Part shown: positions 1-13,790 of the stretch, piece after piece | How the letters are laid out: the number at the start of each line of letters is the position of its first letter | Numbering within the stretch: the first letter of the stretch is position 1 | From: Paralichthys olivaceus | Taxonomy: Eukaryota; Chordata; Actinopteri; Pleuronectiformes; Paralichthyidae | Direction: 5' to 3' | Assembly (NCBI RefSeq): GCF_024713975.1 | Contig: NC_091097.1 | Location: 6,752,861 to 6,816,860 of the forward strand | DNA length: 64,000 bases | The notes under the pieces: model-generated | Databases searched by the model: none | What the model was told of the DNA's origin: nothing | The model's input: the letters and a program-made list of their open reading frames with translations, nothing else | Program-made: the position numbers and the translations under genes

Positions 1-3000
1 AGACTGTTTGACACAACGCAATCGGAAGTAGGCGTTTGTGGGTGGTCTGGTGCTCAAAACCCAACCTCAGTGTAAAAAGCATGATTTAGTGGTTAAAGCG
101 TAGAGCAAGTGCTGATGTACGACTGGAAGGGGAAGGGTCACGGGGGATGTGGCAGTAAGGGGGAGGTAAAGTGAGTTGAGTTTCCTCCTCAGGTAGACAC
201 ACACACCAGCACATCCAGAGTTCTTTCATCACCTTTTGCTCTTATTAGTGAGGGGTGATGTGTGGGGGTGCCTGGAGGCAGAGATGATAGAGGAGGGTGA
301 CAGCGGCTGAACGGCCCAGACCCTAGACATACAGCAGACCCCCGGGGTAAATGATTATTTGAATTTCGTAAAGCTCTGAGGCCTTTGTTTTGTTTGCAGT
401 CAGGCTCAGCAAGCAAAGCTCTCCTCCTCATTCATTTCAATTATCCCACAGCGAGCAGGCTTCCTTGCTAATTTTAACTTGCATGCTTGAGCCCTCTTGC
501 AGTCTTTGTGTGTAAACACGTCTAAATGCGACCATATGCACCGAGTGTTGAACGGGCAGGGGATGAAAGTGTGTGGGTTGTGCGTGTGTGCGTGTGCGTG
601 TGTGATTTACGTGCCATCTGGGGCCCACAAGAAGAGAGTTAAAGGCCATCAGGATTCAGGTAGAGTGGTCTCTTTAATAAAATATGACGTTATTTCTAAT
701 TGTCCCCAATCGAGCAATGATCAGTGCAGCTCAGCATTTAGAGTTTTCATGTTGGGCAGTAAAACCTCTTATTGGTAAAGGGAGATGTGGCTGTGTGTGT
801 GGGGGGGATGATGCACTTAAAATGTGTCACTTCAGCCCCCTCCCCTCTCAAATGCTGATGCGTTTCAGCCCCATTAGTGACATCAATAATGTACCTCTGG
901 ATGGCCTTGAAACTGCCCCACGATCTTCACAATCAGCAGTTTAGGTGTAAGCTTTTAGCGAGGATAGATATATTTCTGCCACATCTCAGCAGAGACACCG
1001 CTTTCTTCCCACCTGAACGGCTGACCTTTTGCCAACTGGATAAATTATCACTATTTGGAAAGCTGCTCTAAAACTTTATTTGTCTTTAAAACATGAACGA
1101 TTTCTGTGTTTTATTACACACAGACTGCCTCCAGATTAGAAACAGGTGTTTGAGGATATTACCAAAGTTATTAAGCGGTGATATAAGGCTCTAATTTGAC
1201 AATCAATAATTACTGTGCATCCTGTTCTACTCTGCTTTTGTTTTTCTCCTTAGAATGAAGACTGTTTTTCTGCAACAATTGAGCCCATAGGTCATCTGTG
1301 CAAGTGACTCATTACGACCCATGTCGTTAGGTGATGTGGTGGCTGTATTTCTTGTGACAGGAGCAAAGGAGGATGTCAGGTGACAATTGAGCAACAAAGT
1401 CCTTGTAAGGAGGTTGGGCTGCATGGATGGGTCAGGAAAACACAGTATCTGTTTATTTCCCATATGAAATCCATGACACACTTCCAATAATAGATTGGAA
1501 CCATAAAAAATGATGTCCACAAACCTTAAGGAAATGCTTATTTTTGCCTGACAAGTTGTAAGTTACCAATTGTTTACTAAAGCAAGAGCATAAACATAGC
1601 AAGGGTTTCCGTGTTCATCCTGATGACAACGTTTGTCATCTCATTTGCTACTTATAGTGACCGCCAACAAAAAACTTTACTAAACAATCCTAACATGGGA
1701 TATTTACTGATGTGTTTAATGTCTCACAGACCATATTTCCAGATTTTAGGACTCACTCCTGCAGTTCTGTGTCTGGTACGCCCCCTTTGTCCTATCTATG
1801 GTACTACAAGTGATGTATACAATCATTCAAGTTGGAGGACTTGGTACTGAGAGTCATGTAGTAAAGAAACTTCCTTCGCAACAACCACAGAGTTCCTGCC
1901 AAAGGCAAAAAATCTCCATTGCCACCTTCAACCCCCATGATCCAAAGTTGGAAGCGATTCTTGATGCTCTGCTTCTGCCTTCATCAGATGAGGCTGTGAA
2001 TCTTTTTTTTCCTCCTTTAAATCCCCAGTGAGCCCTGTTCCAGTCGAGCCAGCAGGGCTAATCTTAAATGCTACATTGACTCATGGGGTTCCGCCTTTTT
2101 TCTCTCAGATCTTCAGGCAGTTAGCAGGGCAAGTTTTTTTTTTTCTCTCTCTGAATGGTTCACTAAGTGAGGCAGGTCCAGTTTGTCTTGTCTCCCATGA
2201 CAGCTGAGAAAAGTGGAGGAGACTGATAAATATTTCAGCGATGCTGACGCTGGCACTCGTCCCGAGCCAGGACCGCGGAGGAGGGGGATCCCACAGGCAG
2301 GAAGTGGGGAATCCAGGGGGGCTGGTGGTAAATAAAGATTCACCCATATTTACCATGAAACAGGAAATGGATGTGCTGAATTCTTCTCTTTAATTATTAA
2401 TTTCAGCACTTTAGAAAATGTATTCTTAGCTTTTCGTTTTTCAGGTAAGGTCAAGGTTTCAGCATCTAACTTCCATATAAATCCCACTCAGCCTGATTTA
2501 GGTGCGTGTGCTTCTGTGGGCCTCAGATACACTAAGGTTTTATCTGCTGAGACGAAAACAATAGGGAAAGAGACAAAAATGCACTCGGCACCAGAAACCT
2601 CCAGGGTATTTGAGGTTTTGCGTGTTTATCAGTGGTGAATATTTTTCTTGTTCTGCCAAATGATATACAGAGGTGACGATTTGAAGGAAAAACCTGAATA
2701 ATGATTGGAGAGACATAACAAATGCAAATGCTTCTACACAGGTGCACTATGGTGCAACAAAGCGGTTAACATCAAATCATTTTGTGTGAGACGGTTGATT
2801 CTGATGTATGAAGACAGCAAGAGTGACTTTGAAAGAGGGTTCGTTGTTGGGGCAGAGAGAGCAGGAGCTTCAGTCACAAAGACCGCTCAGCTGGCTTGAA
2901 TTTCAGAAGGAACATTGACTTAAGTGACATCTGCATGTAGAGCTACAGGAAAGACGTCAGTAAGTAGGTTCGGAAATTGCAGTCAACAGCGCACATTTGA

Positions 3001-6000
3001 GGACGGTGATGCTAACTGAAATGTGTAAGGAAAAACAGAAGAGCAACTCCTCCTCTGGCGACCAAGAATGACAGTGTAGGACGTGATTAGACTGTGTCAG
3101 CGAGAACGGTTCATCCACAATTACAGAGAGAGGGATTTTATTGAAAGGCTGCAGTGCATAAACCCCTCATTACAGAGATGAATGCAAAAACTACAGAGAT
3201 GTGGTCAGAAGAGTCATCTTCACCATATTCTCTACATCTGTGAGGTACCACAACTCAATGGTACAGGTCTGAATGTTTGACTCCGCAGAGACAGGGGGAT
3301 CCAGTCGCTCTGTTATGTTATGGGTGGCCATTTTTTCTACCATGGTTTGGTTCTAATTGTCCCCAGAGAGGGAGGGACCGCTGCAAATCAAAGTTTGTCT
3401 GAGTGATCACCTATATCCTTTCATGACACATTTCTATCCGGGTGGGATAGAATGACTTGCTTGGACTGGCAATGAGGTGGAGCTGTTACTGACAGTGTAG
3501 CTGCTCTCAGACATGCACTTCCAGGTAATCTCCAGACATTCACTGGAGAGGCTGCATGTTAGGAGAGGCTCTGGACTTTCTCCCAAGGTTCTACAGGACA
3601 GACCCTGAGAAAAACCTCTAGATAAAGTCCAAGTGAGCTAATTTGAGAATACAGCAGGAGATCCTGCGAAGGATTTACCTCTAACATGCGACAAATGCAA
3701 AACAGAAAAAAACTCAAAGAACACCAATATATCAGGATTGAAAACTCAGATGAAGATGTCAGTGCTTTTGAAAATAAGGGCTGGTGTTAAACACTGGTGT
3801 CGATGTGCTGTAAACAAAAACACGTGAGAAGATCAGGAGAATTGTTCCATTACGTCCTGCCTGCTGCACCAAGTCACCTGAACACTCTGGAGATTTCTGT
3901 GTTGTGACGTGTTTGACCAGAGAATTTTCTGCTGTGTTGTTCATGTGTGATCAGCAAACTCCAGAGAATCTCAAGACCCATATAGTGTCTAAAAACAGCT
4001 TGAGCGGAAACAATGTTTTACCATCACTGCTGGTAGTCGAGTCATGACAGATAAAAAGCTATATGAAGCAAATGCAGGTGACTGCATCGCCATTCCCAAA
4101 CACAGCCCTGGAATTTTCAAACTAAAACAGGAGCAGCAGCCTTTTAAAACTTCTAGCCACTTAATAAAGATGGGGATGACACACGGTGATGATTAAAACT
4201 AAAACAACTAAAATCAGTGCCAGGGTGCACTGACGCTGTTTTGGCAGCACATGGCAGCTCAACACCTTCCCAAGACAATTTATGTTGGTTTTCCGTTAAT
4301 TGTTTCACCCATCTGCAGTTGTTCACTGTTCGAGGCACAATAGGTTTTTCAATATTTTTTTAATATGCTTTAATTAGCCAGATAAAATGAGTAAAGCTGC
4401 TTTGATGTAACAGTATGCATGATGAATGAGCAGATCTTGCCCTTTGGAGCCTAGCTCGCTAATACCTTTTTATCCGCTAATACAGACGATGAGTCATAGC
4501 AACAGGGAGGGGGAGGGGGAGGAGGGGGTGGTTGTGCTGCTGGCTGAGAGAGGCGAGTACAGGATGGAGAAAAGAGGAGACACGACGAGGGATTTCGCTT
4601 GTGTGGAGGGGCGGGGGGATGAGTGAGTGAAGCAAAAAAAAAAAAAGAAAAAGAAAGAAATACTCATCACAATTACAGTCCTGAAGGGCCGACCCACATT
4701 ATGGGGAAAACAGAGCTGCAGTGTAACAGCTACACATCGTCTGCTGTTGTTTTACAGCAGGAAAAGGAAAGAGGAATATGACGTGTTGGACTAATTCCTC
4801 CTGCAGCATGTTTCTCCACAGAATCCAGAATCTACTCATCCAATTTCCTGCTCCAGTCAATCATAACCATATTGTTTGATGACGACATTTAACAGCGTTG
4901 CCATTATTTTAGTGCTGTCAGACATTTTTGTAAATTTAACACCTCTAAATATCCAGATATTGATTGTTGAGAGTTGGATTATGTGAAGTTAAGTTAGTTG
5001 TTTTGTTTTTTTCTCCAGCGTCAATGTCGCACTTTGACTCTCAGCCCATCTACGTATTGCTGCTCGAATTCCTTCATTCGAAATAATAAAACCTTCAAAG
5101 GGTTGAATTAAGCCAGACTTGAGTTGCTCGATGACATAACATGGAGATAAGCATCTGTTGTGAAAAGAAATTCAAAGATAATCTGAAAATGTGTTTTCTT
5201 TGGACAAAAACATTTCCATCAGGCTGGCGGTGTTCCTGAACAATTTGATAGAATCCCTCGTGATGACACCCAGTTGATATCAATGTGTTCTGCCTCAGCA
5301 GTTCTTGTTTTCAGCCCGACAGCGTTTACATGTTTTGTCAGGATAAATCATTGCAACCTCTCAATGTTCAGCACAGAGCTCACTCTGACCACATGCTCAT
5401 TTTGCCTTTCTGCTGTGTGAAAGCCTCAAACTCGCCACAATCAGCATGTGCGTTCGACAGAGAAGAAAATGAAGCACCGCGGAGACTCAAACCAGCAGGT
5501 GTGATTCATTTGTCTCGTTTGCAGTTCCTCGCCTCGTCCTGAACTAAATGCGGTGACGGGTGTGACCTATTACTTTGACGTTCACGTTGCGCCCTGACAA
5601 AGTTACAGACCAGCATCTTAAAGGGCAAAAAGAGCTGCATGGACCCGATGCAGAAAGAATTGAGAAGAACACGTGTTTGCAGCATCGACTCTTCTTCTTC
5701 TTTATCTTCTTCTTCTTCTCTGAGATGTTGCAGAATTGGCCTCTCTCCCAGCTCTGCTGTGTAGAGCGAGGGCTAATAGTTCACAGCCTGAACAGAGCTG
5801 TAAGCGAACACATTTGGAGCCACTTACAAGCATCAAACATGTGAATTCCTGCCTTAATTCTCAGGACTGTTGATAAATGAAAAGCAGACACTTTGCACAA
5901 ATGACCAATTGGACAATAGAAGTTTGTTTTGGCTTTGACGCTACAAGTATTTGCAGTTCAGGGCCTGAGCTGCCATTAAAACCAAAGAAAGCGAAGGTGG

Positions 6001-7211
6001 ATGTATAACTCGAGATGATATGAGAGCAGAGACTTTGCATTTGTTGGGTGTGAGTGTGTCCTGATGGTGAGGGTGAAGAGTTTTGCAGCTGTGCAACAGC
6101 TTGTGTACATATTTATCTTCATGTTTTTGATTGTTTCCAGATTTGATTTTATCTTTTTAGGTATGACAAATTTCAGGAGGTGGAATTTCTGCATTGTCAG
6201 GTTTTAGCATTCTGGTGTGAAAAATGACTTGCTGGATCTATTAAAGGGTCAGCACACCCAAATCACTGAAATGTGAAACATATTTTGACCACACGTGGAA
6301 CAGATTTCGTTGGAACCACATTGTAGAAAGATTAAAGTTGACATTGGTGAGGTTGGTGTGTTTTTAATGTAATTTTACAATGCTGAGAAGACCACAAAGG
6401 GGGGTGGAAGCACAAACTTCAGATATTGCACAACCAATGTTGGAAAAAAAATTTGGCAACACTTTCTAATAAGACACCGGTCATAGAAGTCCTTATTTTA
6501 CTTATAGAAGTCAAAAGATGACTTTATGACTCTAACACACTCAAAGATATTTTTAACACAAGATAATTGGTCCACAAAGGTTGTCTAACCCTTTCATATG
6601 AAAGAAGCAAATGCACTGTTTGGTTGCAACACAGGTTTATTTCTAAGGCCTTTTTCTAACTGTTACTCTATGTCTTCATCATTCATGTTGGATTGAGACT
6701 GTCCAGTCAGTGACTCACTGGCGCCTCTTGTGGGACCCTTTGCTGCCTGTGGTCCTCTCTTCCTCTATCTTTCTTGTCTATCTCTCCAGTGGCAATGTCA
6801 ATAAAACATAAACGACCAAAATAAGTAATAAAAGATTAAATCTAGCCTTTAATTTTTAGAGGGTAAGGCAAAAGGATGTTTTTTTATAACCTGGCAACCT
6901 ATAGATGTTGTTTCTATTAGGGGCTAATAAAAATCATCATACATAATGATCAAGTCTGTGGTCATTTTACCATATATCTCAGGCCAAATTAGAGAACATT
7001 ACTCTTAGACCAAGGTGCAAAACACACTGTAACTTCAAGCCCTTTTTAGAATTTACGACCCATGGATAAACGGTGGCTTTTTAAAAAGTGGTGCCCACGT
7101 GTTCAAAACCAGAATTGACGGCAGCTGACTTTCTTCATTTGAACTCTTTTAAACTCGATCCCTTCAGTGCACACACATGTATAATATTTATGCAGTAAAA
7201 TCTTCACTCAC
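1..7211 (-). other. ngfr: ngfr intron 2 (partial) and any sequence beyond; no exons seen
   Basis: If exon 3 of ngfr lies beyond the left edge, this stretch is intronic. I looked on the minus strand for cysteine patterns of CRD2-4 and for a death domain and found none. The short open frames here lack splice context and family resemblance. The only recognisable content is a decayed Tc1-like transposon at about 2.7-3.6 kb, plus short simple repeats such as the TG-rich run near 570-605 and the A-rich run near 4635. Confidence 0.5.
2700..3600 (+). mobile_element. Decayed Tc1/mariner-like DNA transposon remnant
   Basis: The frame at about 2800-2898 reads SKSDFERGFVVGAERAGASV then TKTAQLA, which matches the N-terminal helix-turn-helix of fish Tc1-like transposases. 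Downstream, frames broken by stops still read as transposase-like fragments. One example, near 3120-3180, contains RERFIHNYRERDFIERLQ. Many stops and shifts show that it is dead. I could not define terminal inverted repeats, so the boundaries are approximate. Another DNA transposon superfamily is possible. Confidence 0.45.
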
Positions 7212-7412
7212 TGTCCAAACACTGGGCGCACACAGTCTGAGTGGCTCCGCATTTCTTCACCACGCCCTCTCCAGGTGGACACTCCATGCAGCACTCCCCG
7301 TTGCTTGTGTACTTGCCGGAGTCACAGGGGAGCAGCACCGCCCGCTCCGTCTTAGATGACGACACTAACGCCACCTGGCAGCACAGTAGAAAATGTTAGA
7401 GGAGCATGTTGG

Positions 7413-7451
<39 letters not shown>

Positions 7452-10232
7452 GAGAGTGGACACAAACTTTCACACATACAAACACACAGAATGAGTCTAT
7501 ACACAGCAAAACAAATTGAGGAAAATCACTGCCATGTGTACGACCTGTTACTTAAGTCCAACCGCTCTCAGGATTCATCATAAATCATGTTGTCTCCACC
7601 TATTGCCTATTAGATACACTCTGAACCAGGCAGTCATATGAATTGTTCTAACAGTTCCCCTGAAGGCCCATCAGCTCTAATATAGTAAACGTACAACATC
7701 CTCCAGTCAGGCAGCTACCACAGGATCATGTGTGGACCACATTATACACATGCCCGTCCTGTTTACTGTCTAAAGGTGAGAGTAGCTGTGAACGTCAGCC
7801 TCTGCTTCCCATCACCACAGACACACACACCCACAGAGACATACATGCATGTACCTCTACACTTGTGAGGACTTACAATAATGTATTTCTTTGCACCTAT
7901 CTGAACCCCCAGGCCTAAAATAAACCTTATACAAAAACCATATCCAAAACAGAGCTCTAACCCAAACCCATTGGCCCAAACTGCCTAAAATATGTTTTGG
8001 ATCATCTGTAGTGACCGTCTGATTGGAGGTTAGGGTTTGGAGCAGGTGACTGACAGGAGAATAACCAACCACAGATGCATAGTCCCTCCAGTTGATCCAT
8101 TCTTACAGCAACCGTGAAGTTTGATATCAAATCTATGTAAATTTAATCTGGACTGTATGCTGACTCTGTGGTTGCTCAAGCCCCAGAAAGCCCATTTCAT
8201 GTCCTCCTAACTTTAACCAAAAGGTCTCTTTGTTTCACTTATGCTTTACATTGAAGGTGTTTATCGCGCCTTAGTGGAGGATCAGTCCCCAAAAATGTGA
8301 CTCTGTCAACAGATGTTAGCTCCAGAGGGTTTGTTAGAAGTTCTCATAGACTAAATTCCTTCTCACTGGATCCACAGCTGAGGTGAGAGAGTTGGATTTG
8401 TCTTGGATCAGATTCTTTTCCATTACGCTGTCCAATTTGTTCAGTGTAACTTTGAATACATGCAGCACACAACCATTGCAGTGTCAATACACATGTACTT
8501 CCCAACACATATTTAATCCTATGTAACTATTGATCATTTGGTTTAAATTACTTGCATGCACAATTTACTTGTCTCCCTCGTGATGTCTACATCTTTCTGA
8601 TCAGTTATCTCTCTGTCTCTTTTCGTTCATGTTGCATTTTGCTACTACACTCTGATATGAATGCCACGCAGCTTTACTGGCAAAAGAACTGAGGCTTTGC
8701 GTGTGTGTGTTTGTGCGTGTGCACACAACAATGTCAAATAAAAGGAATTCATATCCAGACATTTCAGAACAAAGAAAATCATTATACTGAATCCCTTTCA
8801 TGTCCTGTGGCTTTTTGTTATGCAACGAGCAAAAATCTCATTTCCACTTAATTCACATTTGCTGAGACATCAATTCAAACTTTTCTGTCACTCTCTCCCT
8901 CCCTCCCTCTCTTACTCTCTCTCCCCCTCCCTCCTCTCTCTTTGGTCCCTGCTTTCATTCACAAGCAGATGTATTGAGCAGCCACCAGCTCTCTCTCCTC
9001 CTCCCCCTCATTCTCCTTCCTCTTCCTCGATATTTCACCCTCTCTGTCATTCCACGTTTTGCATTTGCCATCCTCATCACTCCTCCTGACTTTATCTCAA
9101 CATCTTCTGAACAAACATCAGGTTTTCATGAGTTAAAATCACGATGACAGACGCATTTCTTCCTGCAAAATTTTTTGGGGATGCAGCTCAAACCCCCAGA
9201 AGAAGAGTTTCCCCTGCACCAACCCCCTCTCTTCTCCTGACACCTCCCTGGATTATAACCCAAAAAGCAGACTAATGACACATTCTGTCGGGAGGGAAAT
9301 TGTTGCACCATCACCAGGAAACACGCAAGATGACCCAGCACGATACGCTTGTTTTTGCACTCTCCCCCAATTTCACGGTCAATTGGAGAGTTTATTTCTA
9401 AATTTAATTCTAAACCAAAAGTGCAGCCGACCGTCTCCAACCCCTCTACAGCAGCTGTCATAACAGAGTGTCCCCTCGCTTACAGGGGCTGTTCACACGA
9501 TGACTGAGAGAGCAGCTGCCCTGGACACATACCACCAGGACGCACGGGCAGATGGATGTGCGCTCCGCTCTGCGCTTCACCACCAGCCATTCTCCAACTT
9601 TTCTTAAGATGCTGCAGCGTCCCTTTACCTCTGCTGACGCCTCCCTGTACCACTATACCTCTCCCTGTTCTACCACGTAACTGTGCCAGAACTAGTTATT
9701 GATAGGCAACTGTTTACGTCTGGGCCAGTGCGCATCAGACTGGATGTCCTGGATGCAGCCAAATGCGAAGCTGATATTTCAATTTCCCATAAAGTAATCC
9801 TCTAGCTGCGCTATCTGTAACTTTTCCTCCAAGGATGGAGACCACAAGAGGAAGGTGTTGGTGCGTGTGAGGGCATGTGTGTGCGCGCAAAGCTGGAGGG
9901 GTAATAATAATAATCAAACAAAGCATAGTGTTTGGCAGCATGCAGCACCTGCGTGTTTAACAGGGGGGGGACAACACAGTAGCAGAGGAATATGACACAG
10001 CCATGACGCAGAAGATGGCACGAAGAAGTGTGAGATTAGGAAAAGTCACCACTAAAGTCCGTGCAGGATTTTATTATAGCAATAACGCAGTAGGAATCTT
10101 TTAGGTCATATTTGAAAAGAATAACACAAAGTGCATAAGAACTCACTAACTGTCCTGACAGCCGCAAATACAGTAATTACAGAACAGACTCACCAGAGCG
10201 CACAAAATCACCAGCGGTAAGGTAGTAGTCAT
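7212..10232 (-). CDS. ngfr: Nerve growth factor receptor (p75NTR), first two coding exons, partial
   Basis: This is the 5' part of the low-affinity neurotrophin receptor, a TNF-receptor-superfamily type I membrane protein that binds neurotrophins and carries a cytoplasmic death domain. Coding exon 1 (complement 10194-10232) encodes a start and a hydrophobic stretch, MTTTLPLVILCAL, and ends at a GTGAGT donor. Exon 2 (complement 7212-7374) follows a CTGCCAG acceptor and ends at A|GTGAGT. Joined in phase 0, the signal peptide core continues through VALVSSS. The mature start is then LLPCDSGKYTSNGECCMEC, followed by the remaining CRD1 cysteines and CAQCLDS, matching the p75NTR CRD1 pattern of single C, CC, C, C, C, C. 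Only about 67 residues are present. Exons for CRD2-4, the membrane segment and the death domain must lie beyond the left edge; none was recognised in 1-7211. Family assignment is by residue pattern and exon structure and is firm for a TNFR; NGFR is by far the best fit. Confidence 0.87.
7375..10193 (-). other. ngfr: ngfr intron 1
   Basis: This is an intron of about 2.8 kb bounded by a GTGAGT donor (complement, just below 10194) and a CTGCCAG acceptor (complement, just above 7374). It contains an (AC)n microsatellite next to exon 2 and a CT-rich block near 8890-9030. No exon-like conserved frame was recognised. Confidence 0.7.
7413..7447. repeat. (AC)n microsatellite
   Basis: About 17 perfect AC units lie in ngfr intron 1, roughly 40 bp from the exon 2 acceptor on the minus strand, where the tract reads (GT)n. 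Confidence 0.95.
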
Positions 10233-10660
10233 CCTGCGTCGCCTGCTGGAGTCACATAAAAAAGATCTTGAGCAGGGAGAAGGCAGCGCTGAGGAGGAAG
10301 AGGAGGAGGAAGACGATGAGGAGGAGGAGGAGGAGGAGAGCCGCTCAGCAGGAGAGTTCATTTTAATCCCAGCACCACTGATTTTATTTTTTTTTTTATC
10401 AATGAGTCCGCGCCATGACGCGTCTGCCCGGGACCTCTGGAGTGTACAAGTCAGATGCGACTGCCGGTGCACCCGCCCCCCACCCCTTCAACACAGAGTC
10501 GAGGAGAAGAAGAAGAGGAGGAAGAAGGAGAGGAAGATGAGGAGGAGAGCGTCCTGTCAGGAGGGCTGCTCAGCTGCAAGTGCACTGCGGAGGAGAGAAG
10601 AGGAGGAGAGGAGAGGGGGCACGTCCACTCTCCAGTTTATTGCCCCTGATACTCCTGCAG
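10233..10660 (-). promoter_or_regulatory. ngfr: ngfr 5' leader / probable promoter with GGA-type trinucleotide repeat
   Basis: This GC-rich, purine/pyrimidine-skewed sequence lies immediately upstream of the ngfr start codon. It includes a GAG/GGA trinucleotide run at about 10290-10345 and a second purine-rich block at 10500-10620. The first run reads as poly-serine on the minus strand, in frame with the ngfr start, so this is either 5' UTR or, less likely, an N-terminal extension. No TATA box is obvious. A CpG-containing, TATA-less start would be usual for this gene type. The transcription start cannot be placed from sequence alone. Confidence 0.5.
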
Positions 10661-10671
10661 TACAACCTGAT

Positions 10672-10740
10672 CCTCTCTCTCTCTCTCTCTCTCTCTCCCC
10701 CTCTCCCTCTCTCTCTCTCTCCCCCTCTCCCTCTCTCTCC
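10672..10740. repeat. (CT)n / CTCCC low-complexity tract
   Basis: An almost pure pyrimidine tract of CT units interrupted by CCCCTCTCC blocks, just upstream of the ngfr leader. It gives long stop-free frames on both strands that are not genes. Confidence 0.93.
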
Positions 10741-10842
10741 TGCTTTAATCTCACGTGAGGTCTCCATCACAAAAGTTGCATAAATATGATTTTTATTCAT
10801 TTATAATGAGCCCACATTATGTCTCTGACACATTCAGCAATA

Positions 10843-10873
10843 CCCCCCCCCCCCCCCACACACACACACACAC
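10843..10873. repeat. Poly-C tract followed by (CA)n
   Basis: A run of about 15 C residues joins directly to a short CA repeat. This is simple sequence with no coding content. Confidence 0.93.
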
Positions 10874-13790
10874 TCCCCTACAGTCTCTGCATGACTGCCC
10901 CCTCCTCCATAACACAAACCCCATTCATGCTAAAGAACTTATCACTCAACATCAGTGGTCCATTTCACTGATGCTCAAATCAAATCCCTGCAGCCAAGTT
11001 TGAAGATCCAGCTCCAAGAACTCAGAACCACGGATTCTGTGACAGCTGCAGATTGACGCTGACATGTTCAACAACCACATGTGCATGTCACACCACCATT
11101 GTCCAAATAATTTTGGCCATGTAGTAGGCCATGTCTCTTCATCACATAACTCAATTTTTAATTGCCACCAGCTCCGTGCCAGAGGCTGCATGCAGTTTGT
11201 GGCATCGTCCTGCTGGATCGCATTAAGCCGGAGTGTGTTTCTGATTATTTCCTCCTCCATGTTATGTAAATGAGGCAGTCAGATTATTAGAAACACCTTT
11301 CTCCATAATGTACTCCAAAACAAGACCACCACGAAGCCTTGCAGCCCCCGAAAGCTTTGTCTGAGAACCGAGGCCCCACATAAACATGTAAAACCAACAT
11401 CTCACTTTCTGTAGAGATAACTGTTATACACCTCATATCATTCACACTTCATTAAACCGATGCACACAATCCCAGTTTTAAAAACAAAGTCTGTGTCTTT
11501 ATGTTTGTGCAGAACTAATCCTTTTGTTGCCTGGCTCATTACTTAGCAACATCCAAATCCATGCAAGGTAACCTCAGTCCATTTCCAGTTCAAGGCACAG
11601 GGAGGTAATTGACCATCATGCAACACTAGAGGGAGACTCAGAGACTCACAGATGAGCACTGTTTATTTCATGTATTTACCTGAAGCATGAAGATTAGAAA
11701 ATCTCTACCACTGTAAAACGTCTGTGGTGTAAAAGTACCACATTAACCTTTCTACTTCAGTAAAAGTAAGTTTTTTGCTTTTAATTATACTTAAAGTTTA
11801 AGAAGTAAAACTACTTGCAGGGTGAAGCCTGTACATTTATGCAACAGTGTACAGTCCTCCTTAGAAATATTTTTTAGAAAGAACCATGTATTGCAATTCA
11901 TTGTTCAAAGGCAGTGGAGTATACACAGAGTATTCTCTACGTACAGTATTTAGCACTTGTAATGAAGAACTGGATATTCACTGTAGTTCACATCACATTA
12001 TAAAACCTGCTGAACATGTTTGAGGTTACAATCTCATGGATCCATTAAGCAATATCACACATCTATTTTCTTTTTTGTCAAGATGAAAATACATTTGTTG
12101 GAACCACTTGAAAACCACTAATGTACGTCTCTGTTTGATGCTCATCGAGGTAGTTGTGCCTTTTGTCTCGGAAAAACCAGCGTTGATGGATATTGATCTG
12201 AGACAATGTGGCGATAAAGCAGTTGTTGCCACCAACAGAAATAAAAAAGGGGCTCTCAATCTGCTTCAAACCTTTCCCTCTTCTCCCATGATCCGTCGTG
12301 ACCCTGCCACGTTCACCCTTCCACACCAGTCGTCAGCTCAGGGGACACACAGGCCGATGCCCCTGAAGCAGCAGCAGCAGCCAGAGGGTGATTTAGTTAC
12401 ACTGTTGAGATACATATGCTCTCCTGTATTGATCTTGGGACACATCAATTTTCCCACTTCCTACATCCTCCTTCAAGATCGCACCTCCGACGTACCCTCT
12501 TTCTGATGGCAATGACAGCACTCTTCTCCGTCAATACACCTTTCTTTGATACTGTATTCACACATTGAGTTCTTTACAGTATTTACTGTCTGAGGGAAGA
12601 CACGAAATCATCCCAGCGAGCCCAAATAGACATGGCGGCTTTTTAAGCTGGAAACTCTCTTTGAATAATAATTAATAATACTCTACAGCGTTGTTGTTTT
12701 TATTGTCAGATTCAAATAACAGTGTAACAGAGATGTACTACAACTCTCAGATGAAATCAGAGAAGTGTCCTCTGAATCGAGCGCCTTATGAGTCGTATCA
12801 TGGGTATAATGATATGTGCTGACAGGGCATTTGGGAGGATACATGGTTTTTTTCACAGTAAGTATCAAATTTCCAGCCATGTGATTGGTCAGCGATAGGA
12901 AATGTCACGTTGTCTGCAAGGTCACAAATAGAATACGATCTTAATGAAGATGACTTGCAGCAAAACATGACGTCCCCTGAAAACACAAAACAGGAGGGCA
13001 ACCTTTTTTGAGTAACACACTTAATATGATAATAAAAATGATAAATTGATGGGTAAACAAAAAGAAACAATTGGGATTAAATAAGTGCTATATTAATTAC
13101 ATTTTAAAAAAAGAAGAAATAAAATGTGCTCATGTGTCATCATGACACACATCACAGTATTTAATGACAGACATGTGAGATATATATATCAGTTTCAGCA
13201 TCATCCATATACACACACATCATAAAAATGTCTCGTCCTCCATCCAATTCTCAACACTGGTGATAAATGGCTGACAGCTCTTATAAAACACATCAGTGTT
13301 TCCCCCTAAGGATGAATCTAACTTTCTCTAACTGCTAAATGAGATCTTTAGTGTAGGTGGGTGGTGTTTCATCCCACACTTTTATGTATTGCACATAAAC
13401 GTCCTTTATTACAGCTGCTGGTTAACTTGGCAGCGTGAGACAGACCTAATCATCTAAATCATCTTGTGTTTAAAAGATGTTTCATCGCTGCAGTACAATG
13501 GGGTTTGACTGTGGGAAATGTGGTAACAATTTATTGTAAGAGTATTTTCCATAATTTCCGAAAATTTTGTTGGTGTTTGGCTGTGAACTTTGTGGATGTT
13601 TCCAAGAGACACCAGAGCAATTTTCCATTCATTGTAAAATAAATGATGACAGCTTTTGTGGTTTGCAGTGATTACGTACCCATTTATTATAGGTTTGAGA
13701 GTTTTGAGAAGTAATCATAGGAAATTGTGTAAAAATTAAGTGAAGGATAATTCATAAACAATTTTATTTTGAGTCCTTACAGTTGTGATT
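10874..13790. other. Intergenic stretch, nothing recognised
   Basis: No gene could be supported here. The longest plus-strand frame (12108-12506) contains a short glutamine run but has no recognisable domain, no codon-use signature and no clear splice or promoter context. I treat it as chance. Confidence 0.5.

Noticed and set aside
10402..10758. Overlapping frames in both strands around the GGA and CT repeats
   Set aside because: They are translations of simple repeats next to the ngfr leader.
12108..12506. 132-codon plus-strand frame with a QQQQ run
   Set aside because: No domain and no neighbouring exons; a short CAG run alone is not evidence of a gene.
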